Source: Sulfolobaceae archaeon
GTDB lineage: Archaea > Thermoproteota > Thermoprotei_A > Sulfolobales > Sulfolobaceae
Length of the DNA stretch: 64,000 bases
Assembly (NCBI GenBank): GCA_026627305.1
Contig: JAPNVD010000003.1
Span: 62,001 to 126,000 of the forward strand
Direction: 5' to 3'
The first letter of the stretch is position 1; each line of letters begins with the position of its first letter. The notes below the pieces were generated by a model, which saw only the letters and a list, made by a program, of their open reading frames with translations, made no database searches and was not told the origin of the DNA. Positions 18,489 to 27,974 of this stretch are shown here, piece after piece. The position numbers and the translations under genes were made by a program.

Positions 18489-18510
18489 TTTTTATTGATT
18501 CAAAATATTT

Positions 18511-18951
18511 TTATTCCTCTTCTTCCTCTTCTCCTATTTCTTCATTCTCTTCTGCAGGTTTTGGAGATGTTACATTTGATGCATATTCTAGTGCTTCTTT
18601 TTTCAAATCCTCATTGACATAATATGTTACTATGTAGACTCTCTTATCCATGAAATCGTTTTCCTTCCATTCGTTTTCAAAACTAATTATATAAAAAGGA
18701 ATCCTCGCTACAGCAGCATTTTTATCTTTTCCAACTAAGAAGTTTTTTAGAGCTTCATACATATCTGGTTTTAACGGTAATGGTATCTTTATTTCTTGTA
18801 AGTCTTTCATTATTATAAAATCAGATGTATATTCATTCCACTCCTTTAGGGCATCAGTTGCAACTTTCCTTATGGTTTCTCCTAATTCACCATCGATAAG
18901 TTGTTCTGAAGTAACTTTGCCCATCTCGCTCTTTAGAACTAAAATTTTCAT
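18511..18951 (-). CDS. Acidic-tailed 17-kDa protein; candidate PolB1-binding protein
   Basis: 146 aa: a compact globular part (about 1-122) followed by a tail of mostly Glu (EENEEIGEEEEEE). I recognise no catalytic motif. The ATG overlaps the stop of the aKMT gene by 4 nt (ATGA), so the two are co-translated. Saccharolobus solfataricus PolB1 holoenzyme contains a small subunit, PBP1, with an acidic C-terminal tail. Size, tail and convergent adjacency to polB1 make this a candidate, but I could not compare sequences. Confidence 0.5.
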   Translation of the reverse strand: MKILVLKSEMGKVTSEQLIDGELGETIRKVATDALKEWNEYTSDFIIMKDLQEIKIPLPLKPDMYEALKNFLVGKDKNAAVARIPFYIISFENEWKENDFMDKRVYIVTYYVNEDLKKEALEYASNVTSPKPAEENEEIGEEEEEE

Positions 18952-19433
18952 TTATTTTCACCTATAACGTAAAGGTATACCATATGTGTCATATTACCAT
19001 CTTCAACTTTGACAACTTTCTTTGGTATCCAACCCCTCATCTCGAATTCATGTGATACTACCCTAGTCCCAGGTTTTAGCTCCTTTTCTAACTTTGGCTT
19101 TAACATTTCGTTTACATTTGTTAATAAAAACATTGTAACTACTGTGGCTTCAGAGATGTTTACTTCGAAGAAATTGCCTTTTATTATTTGCACTTTCCCT
19201 TCTACACCGTTGTTTTTAATGTTTTCAAGCGCTTCTCTTATTCTCTCATCGTTTATTTCAATTCCCACAGCCTTCTTTGCATTAAACTTCTTAGCAGCAG
19301 TTATTACTATTCTTCCATCTCCAGCACCTAAATCATAAACTATATCCTCAGGTCCTACACCAGCAATCTCGAGCATTTTTTCAACTACTTTTTCAGGAGT
19401 TGGTACATATGGAACATGGGGTACATAGCTCAT
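18948..19433 (-). CDS. Protein lysine methyltransferase aKMT
   Basis: 161 aa, small class-I SAM methyltransferase. Residues 1-13 (MSYVPHVPYVPTP) and the SAM motif VYDLGAGDGRIVI (about 33-45) match the crenarchaeal broad-specificity lysine methyltransferase aKMT, which methylates chromatin and many other proteins in Sulfolobus. Motif II/post-motif elements AVGIEINDERI and VVTMFLLTNVNEMLKPKL are present. It lies in a three-gene minus-strand unit with a thioredoxin-fold-like gene upstream and the acidic-tailed protein downstream. Confidence 0.88.
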   Translation of the reverse strand: MSYVPHVPYVPTPEKVVEKMLEIAGVGPEDIVYDLGAGDGRIVITAAKKFNAKKAVGIEINDERIREALENIKNNGVEGKVQIIKGNFFEVNISEATVVTMFLLTNVNEMLKPKLEKELKPGTRVVSHEFEMRGWIPKKVVKVEDGNMTHMVYLYVIGENK

Positions 19434-19456
19434 TTTTCTCTCACTTTGTCTTAATT

Positions 19457-19774
19457 TTAGCCGGAGATATTTTTAATCTTATCAAAAACTTCTTTTTTGG
19501 CTTCTTCTAAATCTGGCTCTAGTGTTTTAGCGTTGAATGGTAACTTAGTTAATAATTGCAAAATCTTTCCGTCATCTGTTAATACAAACAATTGTGGTAA
19601 AAACGGCATTCCAAATTCGTCTTTTTCTCCATAATCTGATAAAAACACATAATCTTCATTTTTTATCTCCTTTTCTAGATTAAACTGTTTAGCAGCCTCT
19701 TCCATTACTGCTACAAAATATTTATGAGCAGGATGTGATTCTGAAGTCACTAAAATCAATTTTTTAGCTTTCAT
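19457..19774 (-). CDS. Thioredoxin-fold-like small protein, function unknown
   Basis: 105 aa. LILVTSESHPAHKYF, followed by MPFLPQLFVLTDDGKILQLL, resembles a thioredoxin-like fold with a cis-proline strand, but the CxxC redox pair is absent, so an oxidoreductase role is doubtful. It is the first gene of the minus-strand unit with aKMT (23-nt gap). Confidence 0.5.
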   Translation of the reverse strand: MKAKKLILVTSESHPAHKYFVAVMEEAAKQFNLEKEIKNEDYVFLSDYGEKDEFGMPFLPQLFVLTDDGKILQLLTKLPFNAKTLEPDLEEAKKEVFDKIKNISG

Positions 19775-19832
19775 GTTTTACACAATCAACAGAAGACAAA
19801 ATACAAGTATTTAAAATGTGTGGTGGTTGTAT

Positions 19833-20408
19833 ATGTTAACAAAACTGAGGAAATCCGTTAAAACTGTAACTTCACGAGTTGCACTCTCATTTATAAAAGT
19901 AGGTTTAAGTGCTAACATGCTGACGTTTTTAGGTCTAGTGTTCGCACTCATTTATTTCATTGCTATATTAGAACTTAGAAATCCTTACTTAGGGGTGCTT
20001 TTGATAGCATTATCAGCGTTTATGGATGGTATTGATGGTGAAGTAGCAAGATTGAGCGGCACTGCAGGTCCTAAAGGTGCATTCATAGATTCCAGCCTTG
20101 ATAGAATTGAGGACGTGCTGTATATATCAGGCTTTCTCTTTTTCGGTATTAACCCTATTCTAATAGCACTATTGGTGGGCTTCTCGCTAATAATTTCGTA
20201 TATAAGGGCTAAGGGAGAACTGTTAGGGTTAAAAATGGAGGGTGTAGGTATAATAGAACGTGGTGAGAGGATATTATTCGTTATAGCTTCCTTAATTTTA
20301 ATCAGGATCTTTAGCTTAGGTTCATTTATTTTGCTTTCCTTGTTGTTATTGTTGTCAGTCGTTACTGTAGTTCAACGTTTTGTATACGTATATACTCATT
20401 TACGATAG
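19833..20408 (+). CDS. CDP-alcohol phosphatidyltransferase, probably archaetidylinositol-phosphate synthase
   Basis: 191 aa from ATG 19833; an in-frame GTG at 19818 exists, but GGTGGT at about 19820-19825 suits a Shine-Dalgarno for 19833. The catalytic signature DGxDGxxARxxG...GxxxDxxxD is present (MDGIDGEVARLSG, then GAFIDSSLDR), followed by several membrane spans. The family joins CDP-archaeol to an alcohol phosphate such as inositol 1-phosphate to make archaeal phospholipids. Substrate is inferred from the family; other polar heads cannot be excluded. Its 3' end overlaps priL by 13 bp. Confidence 0.8.
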   Translation: MLTKLRKSVKTVTSRVALSFIKVGLSANMLTFLGLVFALIYFIAILELRNPYLGVLLIALSAFMDGIDGEVARLSGTAGPKGAFIDSSLDRIEDVLYISGFLFFGINPILIALLVGFSLIISYIRAKGELLGLKMEGVGIIERGERILFVIASLILIRIFSLGSFILLSLLLLLSVVTVVQRFVYVYTHLR

Positions 20409-21337
20409 TATAATCGAAGAGGATTTTTAACACCGCAATCATTTACGCATAAGTTCAGCTCTTTCATCTTTTCGCATGAATAAACGATAACCCTCTTCTT
20501 TTTTATTTGTTGTACCAGTTCTTCAGCCTTTGAAAAGTTAGTCTTTGATAAAAATGCTTTTATTGAGTCGATGCTATAACCTATATCTCTCATATATATA
20601 GCATAAGTTATAATCTCGTTATCGTTTAATTGCTGTCCAGCTCTGTACTTGGCTTCTATATTTTCAATACATGGTGGTGTTCTTCTACTTGATACGAGCC
20701 CTAGCAGTTCTTTTATTTTCCCTGGAATTTGTGAGAGGGATATAGGCTTTATCAAGAGGTTTAGTCTATTTTTAAAGCTATATTGTAGTAACAGGAGGAA
20801 TTTTTCTCTAGTTAAACAGGTGTAACCATCTTTTAGGATTTGCTTACTTAATAATAACTCCTCGTTTTCTTCCCTATTAATCTGTAGGTATTCTACAAAG
20901 TTTAAACAGAAGTTTGTTCTTACCTCAGCTGTTCTATTTTTAGATCTCTTCTCATGATATACAATATTTTTGTTATAACTGACTTTAAGACCGAGTCCTT
21001 TAGCGATATCTATTAAATTCTCGTCCTGCTCCTTACTCACAGTGTTATAAAATATCCTTGCTTCCGAATTTATGTACCTCTTAGTTATCGACCTATCGTT
21101 AAGAGCAGATAATATCAAGACTATAGTGTAGAATACAAATACTGAGTTGTTTCCATACTTCTTGAAACCTTCTTGTTCCTTGCCCATAACTACCGATTTT
21201 ATTCTTTCTATTGACAGATTTAGTATCGTGTTATCATTCATTATTAAGTCTTGTAAGGTGACCCCTCCAGCGTACTCCTTTTCTAGCACGCTATTTATGT
21301 CTTTTAAGAACGGGTAAGCGTTAAAGTCTATAACCAT
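20396..21337 (-). CDS. priL: DNA primase large subunit PriL
   Basis: 313 aa. The C-terminal [4Fe-4S] domain cysteines are visible: TPPC (about residue 228), YSCEKM (about 290) and LCVNDC (about 297-301). The N-terminal helical half (MVIDFNAYPFLKDI start) matches archaeal PriL, which binds the catalytic PriS (not in this window) and guides primer length. The neighbourhood with polB1 and metG fits related Sulfolobales. It diverges from metG over a 59-bp gap and converges with the phosphatidyltransferase. Confidence 0.88.
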   Translation of the reverse strand: MVIDFNAYPFLKDINSVLEKEYAGGVTLQDLIMNDNTILNLSIERIKSVVMGKEQEGFKKYGNNSVFVFYTIVLILSALNDRSITKRYINSEARIFYNTVSKEQDENLIDIAKGLGLKVSYNKNIVYHEKRSKNRTAEVRTNFCLNFVEYLQINREENEELLLSKQILKDGYTCLTREKFLLLLQYSFKNRLNLLIKPISLSQIPGKIKELLGLVSSRRTPPCIENIEAKYRAGQQLNDNEIITYAIYMRDIGYSIDSIKAFLSKTNFSKAEELVQQIKKKRVIVYSCEKMKELNLCVNDCGVKNPLRLYYRK

Positions 21338-21363
21338 CCAATCAATAATTATTAAGATTAAAT

Positions 21364-21373
21364 CTTATATAAG
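21364..21373. promoter_or_regulatory. Palindromic TATA box shared by priL and metG
   Basis: CTTATATAAG is a perfect 10-bp palindrome centred 28-29 bp from the metG ATG and 31-32 bp from the priL ATG. No other strong TATA element is visible in the gap. Both genes would be leaderless, or nearly so, from a single central box. Confidence 0.6.
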
Positions 21374-21396
21374 CAACTACTTTACGATATTACCAA

Positions 21397-23118
21397 ATGA
21401 AAGTATTAGTAGCTTCTGCCTGGCCTTACGTAAACTACGTGCCGCATTTAGGTACAATGATAGGTTCAATACTCTCAGCTGATGTTTTTGCTAGATATGC
21501 TAGGCTGAAGTATGGGAAAGATAACGTAGTATTCGTTAGCGGAAGTGATGAGCACGGAACTCCAATTGAAATCGAAGCTATAAAGAGAAAGACTAATCCT
21601 AAATCTTTAACGGATCAAGCTCACGAATATGATAAACACCTATTTTTAGATGTATGGGAGATAAGTTTCAATAACTATTCCAGGACAGAATCTGAAACGC
21701 ATAAATCATTTGTAATGGATTTCTTCAAGAAGTTGGAGAAGTATATGATAACTAGAGAAGAGGATATACCTTACTGTGAATATGATAAGCTTTATTTACC
21801 TGATAGGTTCGTTAGGGGTACCTGTCCTTACTGTGGTTATGAAGATGCAACAGGAGATCAATGTGAGAACTGTGGCAGACTTCTCACACCCTCTATGTTG
21901 ATAAACCCCAGGTGTGCTATCTGCGGTAGAAAGCCCATATTTAAGAAGACAAAGCATTGGTTCTTTGACTTAACTTCATTTTCAGATAAGGTGAAAGAAT
22001 GGTTAGAGAAATCAGAAACAATGCCTAATAATGTAAAAAGTGTAGCCTTAAGCTGGATAAGTGAAGGTTTAAAGCCTAGAAGCCTTACTAGAGATAATTC
22101 CTGGGGTATTCCTGCTCCATTTGAGGGGGCTGAAAATAAGACTATTTACGTTTGGTTTGAGGCATTATTGGGTTATATCTCAGCCACTAAGGAGTATTTC
22201 ATAAATAAGGGCGAACCTGAGAAGTGGAAAGAGTTTTGGTTTGGGAAGGATGTGATAAGTTATTATTTTATTGGAAAGGATAACATCCCATTCCATGCAA
22301 TAATATTACCTGCTATGTTAATGGCTACTAACGAGAATTACGTATTGCCCACAGTTATATCAGCAACGGAGTACTTACTATTCGATAAGCTGAAGTTCAG
22401 CAAGAGTAAGAAGATTGGGGTATGGATTGATGAAGCACCTTATATAGTTGATATCGAATATTGGAGGTTTGCGTTAGTGAGAATGAGACCTGAGGAGAAG
22501 GATACTAGTTTTACATGGAAGGAATTCGTAAGGATTGTAAATACAGAGCTAAACGATGATATAGGTAATTACATTAATAGAGTTTTAACTATGGTTAACA
22601 GATACTTCAACGGTGAAATTCCAGGATACAGGGAAGAAATCTATAAAGACGAGGATAGACAATTGATCAAGCTAATTACTGAATCGCCTAAGAAGTCCTC
22701 AGAACTCTATGATAGGGGTAAGTTAAAAGCAGCTACTGATCCACTGCTAGAATTGGCAAGATTTGCTAATGGCTATCTTAATACGAGAGCTCCTTGGGAT
22801 TTAATAAAGAACAACAGAGATGAGGCGGCTAACGTCCTCTATATAACAGCTAATTCAATAAGAACTATAGCTATAATGCTTTATCCCCTGATGCCCAGGC
22901 ATGCTCAGCAGATATACGATCTCCTTAATTTAGGAAATATCGAGGATGAAAAATGGGATAATGCAGGCGAGTTTATACTAAAGCCAGGTCATAAGATAAA
23001 GAGTGAAATAAAGCCTCTATTTAAGAAATTAGATCCAGACTTTGAGAAAAATGTTGAAGAGAAGTTAGAAAAAATAAGAGAAGAATTGACTAAGACGAGA
23101 CCTCCTTTACTAAAGTAA
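21397..23118 (+). CDS. metG: Methionyl-tRNA synthetase
   Basis: 573 aa. Class-I motifs: YVPHLGTMIGS (HIGH) at about residues 14-24 and KFSKSKK (KMSKS) at about 334. Paired zinc knuckles CPYCG, CENCG and CAICG lie around residues 140-180. The protein ends after the anticodon-binding helices and has no C-terminal EMAP-type tRNA-binding domain; a free-standing domain of that type is encoded at 57.7 kb. The 3' end overlaps atpI by 9 bp. Confidence 0.95.
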   Translation: MKVLVASAWPYVNYVPHLGTMIGSILSADVFARYARLKYGKDNVVFVSGSDEHGTPIEIEAIKRKTNPKSLTDQAHEYDKHLFLDVWEISFNNYSRTESETHKSFVMDFFKKLEKYMITREEDIPYCEYDKLYLPDRFVRGTCPYCGYEDATGDQCENCGRLLTPSMLINPRCAICGRKPIFKKTKHWFFDLTSFSDKVKEWLEKSETMPNNVKSVALSWISEGLKPRSLTRDNSWGIPAPFEGAENKTIYVWFEALLGYISATKEYFINKGEPEKWKEFWFGKDVISYYFIGKDNIPFHAIILPAMLMATNENYVLPTVISATEYLLFDKLKFSKSKKIGVWIDEAPYIVDIEYWRFALVRMRPEEKDTSFTWKEFVRIVNTELNDDIGNYINRVLTMVNRYFNGEIPGYREEIYKDEDRQLIKLITESPKKSSELYDRGKLKAATDPLLELARFANGYLNTRAPWDLIKNNRDEAANVLYITANSIRTIAIMLYPLMPRHAQQIYDLLNLGNIEDEKWDNAGEFILKPGHKIKSEIKPLFKKLDPDFEKNVEEKLEKIREELTKTRPPLLK

Positions 23119-25215
23119 TTCTACATAACTTTTTGCTGGCATGAATTCTCTTCCTCTTCCTTCATAGAATTTGCTGAACATCTCATAAAAGTGTAACCTC
23201 ATCGTTTGTACGAAAACTGATAGTCCCTCGAGTCCAGCTGCTAGTAAATTGCCAACTATGATTAGTGCTATAGCCCCTCCATTAGTTAGAACTCCAATTG
23301 TTGTGGTTGGATAACCCGCTACAACATAGCCTAAATATGAGAAGGCAAAGAGCAGATAGTAATGAGCTAATGCGAAGATTAGAATTCGTAGGAATGACAG
23401 TGTGTTTGATATAGATAATAGTATTAACTCGAAGAAACCTTCAACAAATCCTAACATTAACGCATTTCCCATGCTCTCATGTTCATATTTATATGAAATG
23501 TACGTTGTTCCTATCCATGCATATATTAAACCTATTATAAATATAACAAATAGACTGAAAGCTAATCCATACGTTGGATTGTATAAACGTGGGTGAGCTA
23601 GGTTAAAGATTGTATATAATAAAGCGCCTAGCAGTTGTCCTACTTTACTGAAATAATTTAATGGATCTGTAAAACCATACATCATTACTGCAAATGGTAC
23701 AAAGAATACTATAGTAAACGGAAGGCTATGATATATTGCATATGTATAATCTTTCTTTTTTATAGTATTTACAAGGGACAATAACGTGCTACCGAATAAT
23801 AGAATTGATGCAATTAGCAATGTTACCTTTATAGCATGGCCTATATTAATAATTGGAAGCAATGGATCTAACGTTTCTCTAATGCTCGGAGACACAGGCC
23901 ATATATGATAGAGAGGTCCTACTGGCATTTTAGGATTTCCAGTTAATTCTCTTAAACCTCCAACTAATAGCGGTCCAAAGAACTCACCTAAGAGTGTGCC
24001 AGTGATTGCAGAAACTATAGATGAGGCTATCAACACCCAGGCTAGCCTTCTCGAATATACACTCCCCTTTTTAACGCCATAATATTTGTAAAGCCATATA
24101 GCGAAAGCTAATAGCATTAATGCATTACCCAAGTCAGGGAACATTAGACCGAATATTATTGGAAACGTGATTGTAAGGAATATAGTAGGGGATAATTCCC
24201 AATATGAGGGAGTTCCATACGTATCTAATATTGAATCGAACACCTTTATCGGCTTAGGTAAATTGATAAGTGTTGGTGGTTCGTCTTTTTCTCCAACTCT
24301 CTTAGGCAATTTGTAGTTTAGCGTTGCGAATTTATCTAGTTTAGACTTTAATTCTCCTATCTTCTTGTATGGTACGTAACCCTCTAATATTACGAAGAAA
24401 TCAGAGGTTACTGCTTTTGATAGTAAAGTTAATGCGTCCTTTACTGTTAACAGTCTACCATAAATTTCCCTAATTCTACCTTCATCCTCTATAACCTTTT
24501 TAGTTAATTCAATCCTTTCTGTGCTTAATATACTTTGTAATCTTGATGCTCGTCCTGATAATTCTTTATAGAAATCTTGCGGAGAATATCCAGGCGGTAT
24601 TTCAATGAGTTTTAGTCTTAACTGTCTTTTCTGTTCTTCATACTTTGCATTACCTTTCATGGTAATTATAACTGTTGCGATTTCCTCTTCCGAAAGTTTT
24701 TTACTAATCATCACTATGTCTTTCAATTCCTTCAATATCTTGAACTGATCTGGAGTGACTATAGCTAGGTCTACTTGGAATATTTCCGATTGTTCTATTT
24801 CTGTTATCCTAGCATCTATGTTTTTAAAGGGTTCCAGATCTTTCATCTGTTCTTGAAGAGCCTGTAATTCATCTCTTATCTTTACTACCGATTCTAGTAG
24901 GTCATGGTATTCTTCTAGTACCTTTTTACTTTCACCTACAACTTCTTCAGAAGTTTTTATCCAGTCAGTAGCTCTAAGCTTACCTTTAGGGCTTATTGTA
25001 ACTCCTGATATATCCATTAATGAGTGGACAGCTCTTAACTGTTCCTCAACACTTGTTAGCTGTCTTCTGGCTTCTTCAAATCGTTTTTCAAATCCACTTT
25101 CCTCTATTTCTTCTGGCTGGAAATTACCGAATTCCAATATATGTCTTATAACCTCGTTGATGCTTTCAGTAGTGGTAATTATCTGCACCTTGCTCATCGT
25201 TTCTGGAAAGATCAA
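23110..25215 (-). CDS. atpI: A-type ATP synthase subunit I (a-subunit)
   Basis: 701 aa. The N-terminal half (about 1-330) is cytosolic with coiled-coil segments, forming the peripheral stalk contact. The C-terminal half has about seven membrane spans, including HESMGNALMLGFVEGFFE and NTLSFLRILIFALAHYYL, which carries the essential Arg of the proton channel (SFLRI). TTG 25215 gives MIFPETMSKVQIIT, typical of archaeal subunit I; ATG 25197 is an alternative. It diverges from the atpFEABD cluster across 79 bp. Confidence 0.92.
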   Translation of the reverse strand: MIFPETMSKVQIITTTESINEVIRHILEFGNFQPEEIEESGFEKRFEEARRQLTSVEEQLRAVHSLMDISGVTISPKGKLRATDWIKTSEEVVGESKKVLEEYHDLLESVVKIRDELQALQEQMKDLEPFKNIDARITEIEQSEIFQVDLAIVTPDQFKILKELKDIVMISKKLSEEEIATVIITMKGNAKYEEQKRQLRLKLIEIPPGYSPQDFYKELSGRASRLQSILSTERIELTKKVIEDEGRIREIYGRLLTVKDALTLLSKAVTSDFFVILEGYVPYKKIGELKSKLDKFATLNYKLPKRVGEKDEPPTLINLPKPIKVFDSILDTYGTPSYWELSPTIFLTITFPIIFGLMFPDLGNALMLLAFAIWLYKYYGVKKGSVYSRRLAWVLIASSIVSAITGTLLGEFFGPLLVGGLRELTGNPKMPVGPLYHIWPVSPSIRETLDPLLPIINIGHAIKVTLLIASILLFGSTLLSLVNTIKKKDYTYAIYHSLPFTIVFFVPFAVMMYGFTDPLNYFSKVGQLLGALLYTIFNLAHPRLYNPTYGLAFSLFVIFIIGLIYAWIGTTYISYKYEHESMGNALMLGFVEGFFELILLSISNTLSFLRILIFALAHYYLLFAFSYLGYVVAGYPTTTIGVLTNGGAIALIIVGNLLAAGLEGLSVFVQTMRLHFYEMFSKFYEGRGREFMPAKSYVELL

Positions 25216-25294
25216 TTTAACTCAAAATAACACAGTAAGTTCTAAAATAAAATTTTAATTATTCGGATTTTACGTGTATAATGTGTCATAATAG

Positions 25295-25597
25295 ATGGGA
25301 AAAATCGTAGTTATTGGAGATAAGTATACTGTTACACTTTTTAAGCTTTTAGGCACTGAGGCAGAAGAGGTGAGCGATCCATCAATAGTTGATGAAATAA
25401 TAAGGAAATACAGTAAGAGAGAAGATGTGGATTTAGTTCTTTTGACTCAAGACTTATATCAACCTGCACGAGAAAAAGTTGAGGAAGTATTAAAATCGAT
25501 GAATAAACCGATAGTTTCAATTATTCCGTCTCCATTTAGTGAAATGAAACCTCTAGATGTAAGGAAGATGATTATGCAGGCTTTAGGTTTTGGGTGA
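25295..25597 (+). CDS. atpF: A-type ATP synthase subunit F
   Basis: 100 aa with the pattern of subunit F: GKIVVIGDKYTVTLFKLLG at the N-terminus, LVLLTQDLYQ in the middle, IVSIIPSPF near residue 78. It belongs to the central rotor stalk. First gene of the cluster; a TTTTAATTAT box about 40 bp upstream is the likely promoter. Confidence 0.9.
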   Translation: MGKIVVIGDKYTVTLFKLLGTEAEEVSDPSIVDEIIRKYSKREDVDLVLLTQDLYQPAREKVEEVLKSMNKPIVSIIPSPFSEMKPLDVRKMIMQALGFG

Positions 25598-25603
25598 TAT
25601 ATA

Positions 25604-26185
25604 ATGGAGTTAAGAGATCTTATCGATATCGCTTCTGATAAAGTTAAGAAAGAGATTGAAGAAAACCTTAAGAATGCATTAAATGAGGCTCAAAAAACAT
25701 TTGAAGATGGATACAATTCGCTAGTGAGAGAGCATAGTAGAAAAGTTGAGGATTTTACTAAAAGGGAGAAAGACCTCATAGATAGCGAAAGAGCGAAGAT
25801 AGACGTTGAAAATAAGAGGATAATAATGCTAGAAAGAGAAAAGTGGATTGATAAAGTCATAGAAGAGGTTAATAAAAGGCTATCAAACTTCTTCAGTGAG
25901 GATGACTATAAGGAAGTTTTAGAAAATATACTAAAGAAGTACTTACCACAAGAAGGGGAAGTTATTGTTGTCTGTAATCCTAGGGATACAAAGGTGATAA
26001 AGACATTAGCAAAGGATTTAAACGTTAAAGTCAAGGTTCAGGAGGATAACAAGATAATAGGTGGTATAAAAATAATAAATGAAAAGGATAACTCTGCTAA
26101 AGATTTATCCTTAAACTTAATACTTTCACAATTATTTGAAGAAGTAAAACCTAAAATATTTGAAATTCTATTTGGTGGTGAATAA
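25604..26185 (+). CDS. atpE: A-type ATP synthase subunit E
   Basis: 193 aa. The N-terminal half is a long charged helix (about 1-95), and the C-terminal half is the alpha/beta head with [20 protein letters not shown]. Subunit E is a peripheral stalk component. No separate subunit H gene is seen next to it, although most archaeal clusters have one. It starts 6 nt after atpF and ends 1 nt before atpA. Confidence 0.88.
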   Translation: MELRDLIDIASDKVKKEIEENLKNALNEAQKTFEDGYNSLVREHSRKVEDFTKREKDLIDSERAKIDVENKRIIMLEREKWIDKVIEEVNKRLSNFFSEDDYKEVLENILKKYLPQEGEVIVVCNPRDTKVIKTLAKDLNVKVKVQEDNKIIGGIKIINEKDNSAKDLSLNLILSQLFEEVKPKIFEILFGGE

Positions 26186-26186
26186 A

Positions 26187-27974
26187 ATGGAAGAGGGTAG
26201 AATTATTAGGGTTTCAGGTCCGTTAGTAGTCGCAGATAACATGAGAGAAGCTGGAATGTATGAAGTAGTTGAAGTAGGTGATCTTCGATTAGTGGGAGAA
26301 GTGACTAGGATCGAAGGTGATAGAGCTTACATTCAAGTTTATGAAAATACAGACGGTATAAAGCCAGGAGAGAAGGTATATCGAACAGGTTCTCCATTAA
26401 TGGCAGAATTAGGACCTGGCTTAATAGGTAAAATCTTTGATGGGTTACAAAGACCTTTAGAAGCTATTGCTAGCTTAACCGGTTCTCCTTTTGTAGCTAG
26501 GGGAGTCAAAGTACCTACTCTAGATAGGAAGAAGAAATGGCATTTTGTTCCAGAGAAGACATTGAAGCCTGGAGATAACGTAGAAGGGGGTTATATTATT
26601 GGAAGAGTTCAAGAGACCTCATTAATAGAGCATAGAGTTCTAATCCCACCCCATGTAAAAGGTAGATTAAAAGAACTTCTACCAGAAGGAGATTATAATG
26701 TAGAGGATCCTATAGCCTATGTCGAGACAGAAGATGGGAATGAAATACCAATCACCCTAATGCAAAAATGGCCAGTAAGGGTCCCAAGACCTTATAAGGT
26801 TAAGCTGGAGCCTAACGAACCATTATTAACAGGTATAAGAATATTAGATACAATATTTCCTATAGCTAAGGGAGGAACTGCAGCCATACCAGGACCATTC
26901 GGAAGCGGTAAAACTGTCACGTTACAAAGTTTAGCAAAGTGGAGTGCTGCAAAAATAGTGATATACGTTGGTTGTGGTGAACGTGGAAATGAGATGGCTG
27001 ACGAATTAAGGTCCTTCCCAGAACTAAAAGATCCATGGACTGGAAAACCGCTTCTAGAGAGGACTATATTAATTGCTAACACTAGCAACATGCCTGTGGC
27101 TGCTAGGGAGACGAGTATATACATGGGCGTAACAATGGCAGAATACTTTAGAGATCAAGGATATGATGTTTTAGTTGTAGCGGATTCCACATCTAGATGG
27201 GCAGAAGCTCTAAGAGAACTGGGTGGAAGGCTTGAAGAAATGCCAGCTGAAGAAGGTTATCCAAGCTATTTACCTTCAAGGTTGGCAGAGTATTATGAAA
27301 GGGCAGGAAGAGTCTTAACATTAGGGATGCCAGAGAGGTTTGGCTCGGTTACCTTAGCTTCAGCTGTCTCACCTCCAGGAGGAGACTTTACAGAGCCTGT
27401 AACTAGCAATACATTAAGGTTTGTTAGAGTCTTCTGGCCTTTAGATGTGGCATTAGCACAAGCTAGACATTATCCTGCGATAAACTGGTTACAAGGGTTC
27501 TCGCAATATGTAGATCTAGTAGCTGAGTGGTGGTCAAAGAACGTTGATCCACAGTGGAGACAAATGAGGGATTTAATGATGTCGATTTTAATAAGGGAGG
27601 ATGAACTTAGGCAGATAGTTAGATTAGTAGGACCAGAATCTTTAGGCGAAAAGGATAGGCTAATTTTGGAGACTGCTAGAATAATTAGAGAAGGATTCCT
27701 TAAACAAAACGCATATGATGATATTGATGCTTTCTCTACACCACAAAAACAAGTCAGAATGATGAAACTAATAGTTAATTTCTACAATAGAGCTAACGAA
27801 CTTATAAATAAAGGTATCTCAATAAAGAAGATAATGGATGCTTCTGGCGATATAATAGCAGAAATCATAAGGTCCAAGGCGGTTATTCGTAACGAGGAAT
27901 TAAATAAATATGATGAGTTAGAGAAGAAATTAAATGGTGTATTAGATACATTATCTAAATCTGTGGGGGCGTGA
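26187..27974 (+). CDS. atpA: A-type ATP synthase catalytic subunit A
   Basis: 595 aa from ATG 26187, preceded by GGTGGTGAA. An in-frame ATG at 26160 lies inside atpE and would add nine residues, which is unlikely. The Walker A motif [10 protein letters not shown] is near residue 236, the Walker [18 protein letters not shown] near 330, and the subunit-A-specific non-homologous region occupies about residues 115-190. It hydrolyses or makes ATP at the A-B interface. The stop overlaps the atpB GTG. Confidence 0.95.
   Translation: MEEGRIIRVSGPLVVADNMREAGMYEVVEVGDLRLVGEVTRIEGDRAYIQVYENTDGIKPGEKVYRTGSPLMAELGPGLIGKIFDGLQRPLEAIASLTGSPFVARGVKVPTLDRKKKWHFVPEKTLKPGDNVEGGYIIGRVQETSLIEHRVLIPPHVKGRLKELLPEGDYNVEDPIAYVETEDGNEIPITLMQKWPVRVPRPYKVKLEPNEPLLTGIRILDTIFPIAKGGTAAIPGPFGSGKTVTLQSLAKWSAAKIVIYVGCGERGNEMADELRSFPELKDPWTGKPLLERTILIANTSNMPVAARETSIYMGVTMAEYFRDQGYDVLVVADSTSRWAEALRELGGRLEEMPAEEGYPSYLPSRLAEYYERAGRVLTLGMPERFGSVTLASAVSPPGGDFTEPVTSNTLRFVRVFWPLDVALAQARHYPAINWLQGFSQYVDLVAEWWSKNVDPQWRQMRDLMMSILIREDELRQIVRLVGPESLGEKDRLILETARIIREGFLKQNAYDDIDAFSTPQKQVRMMKLIVNFYNRANELINKGISIKKIMDASGDIIAEIIRSKAVIRNEELNKYDELEKKLNGVLDTLSKSVGA

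Noticed and set aside
26160-26187. atpA start at ATG 26160
   Set aside because: It lies inside atpE and adds residues not found in subunit A; ATG 26187 has a good Shine-Dalgarno.
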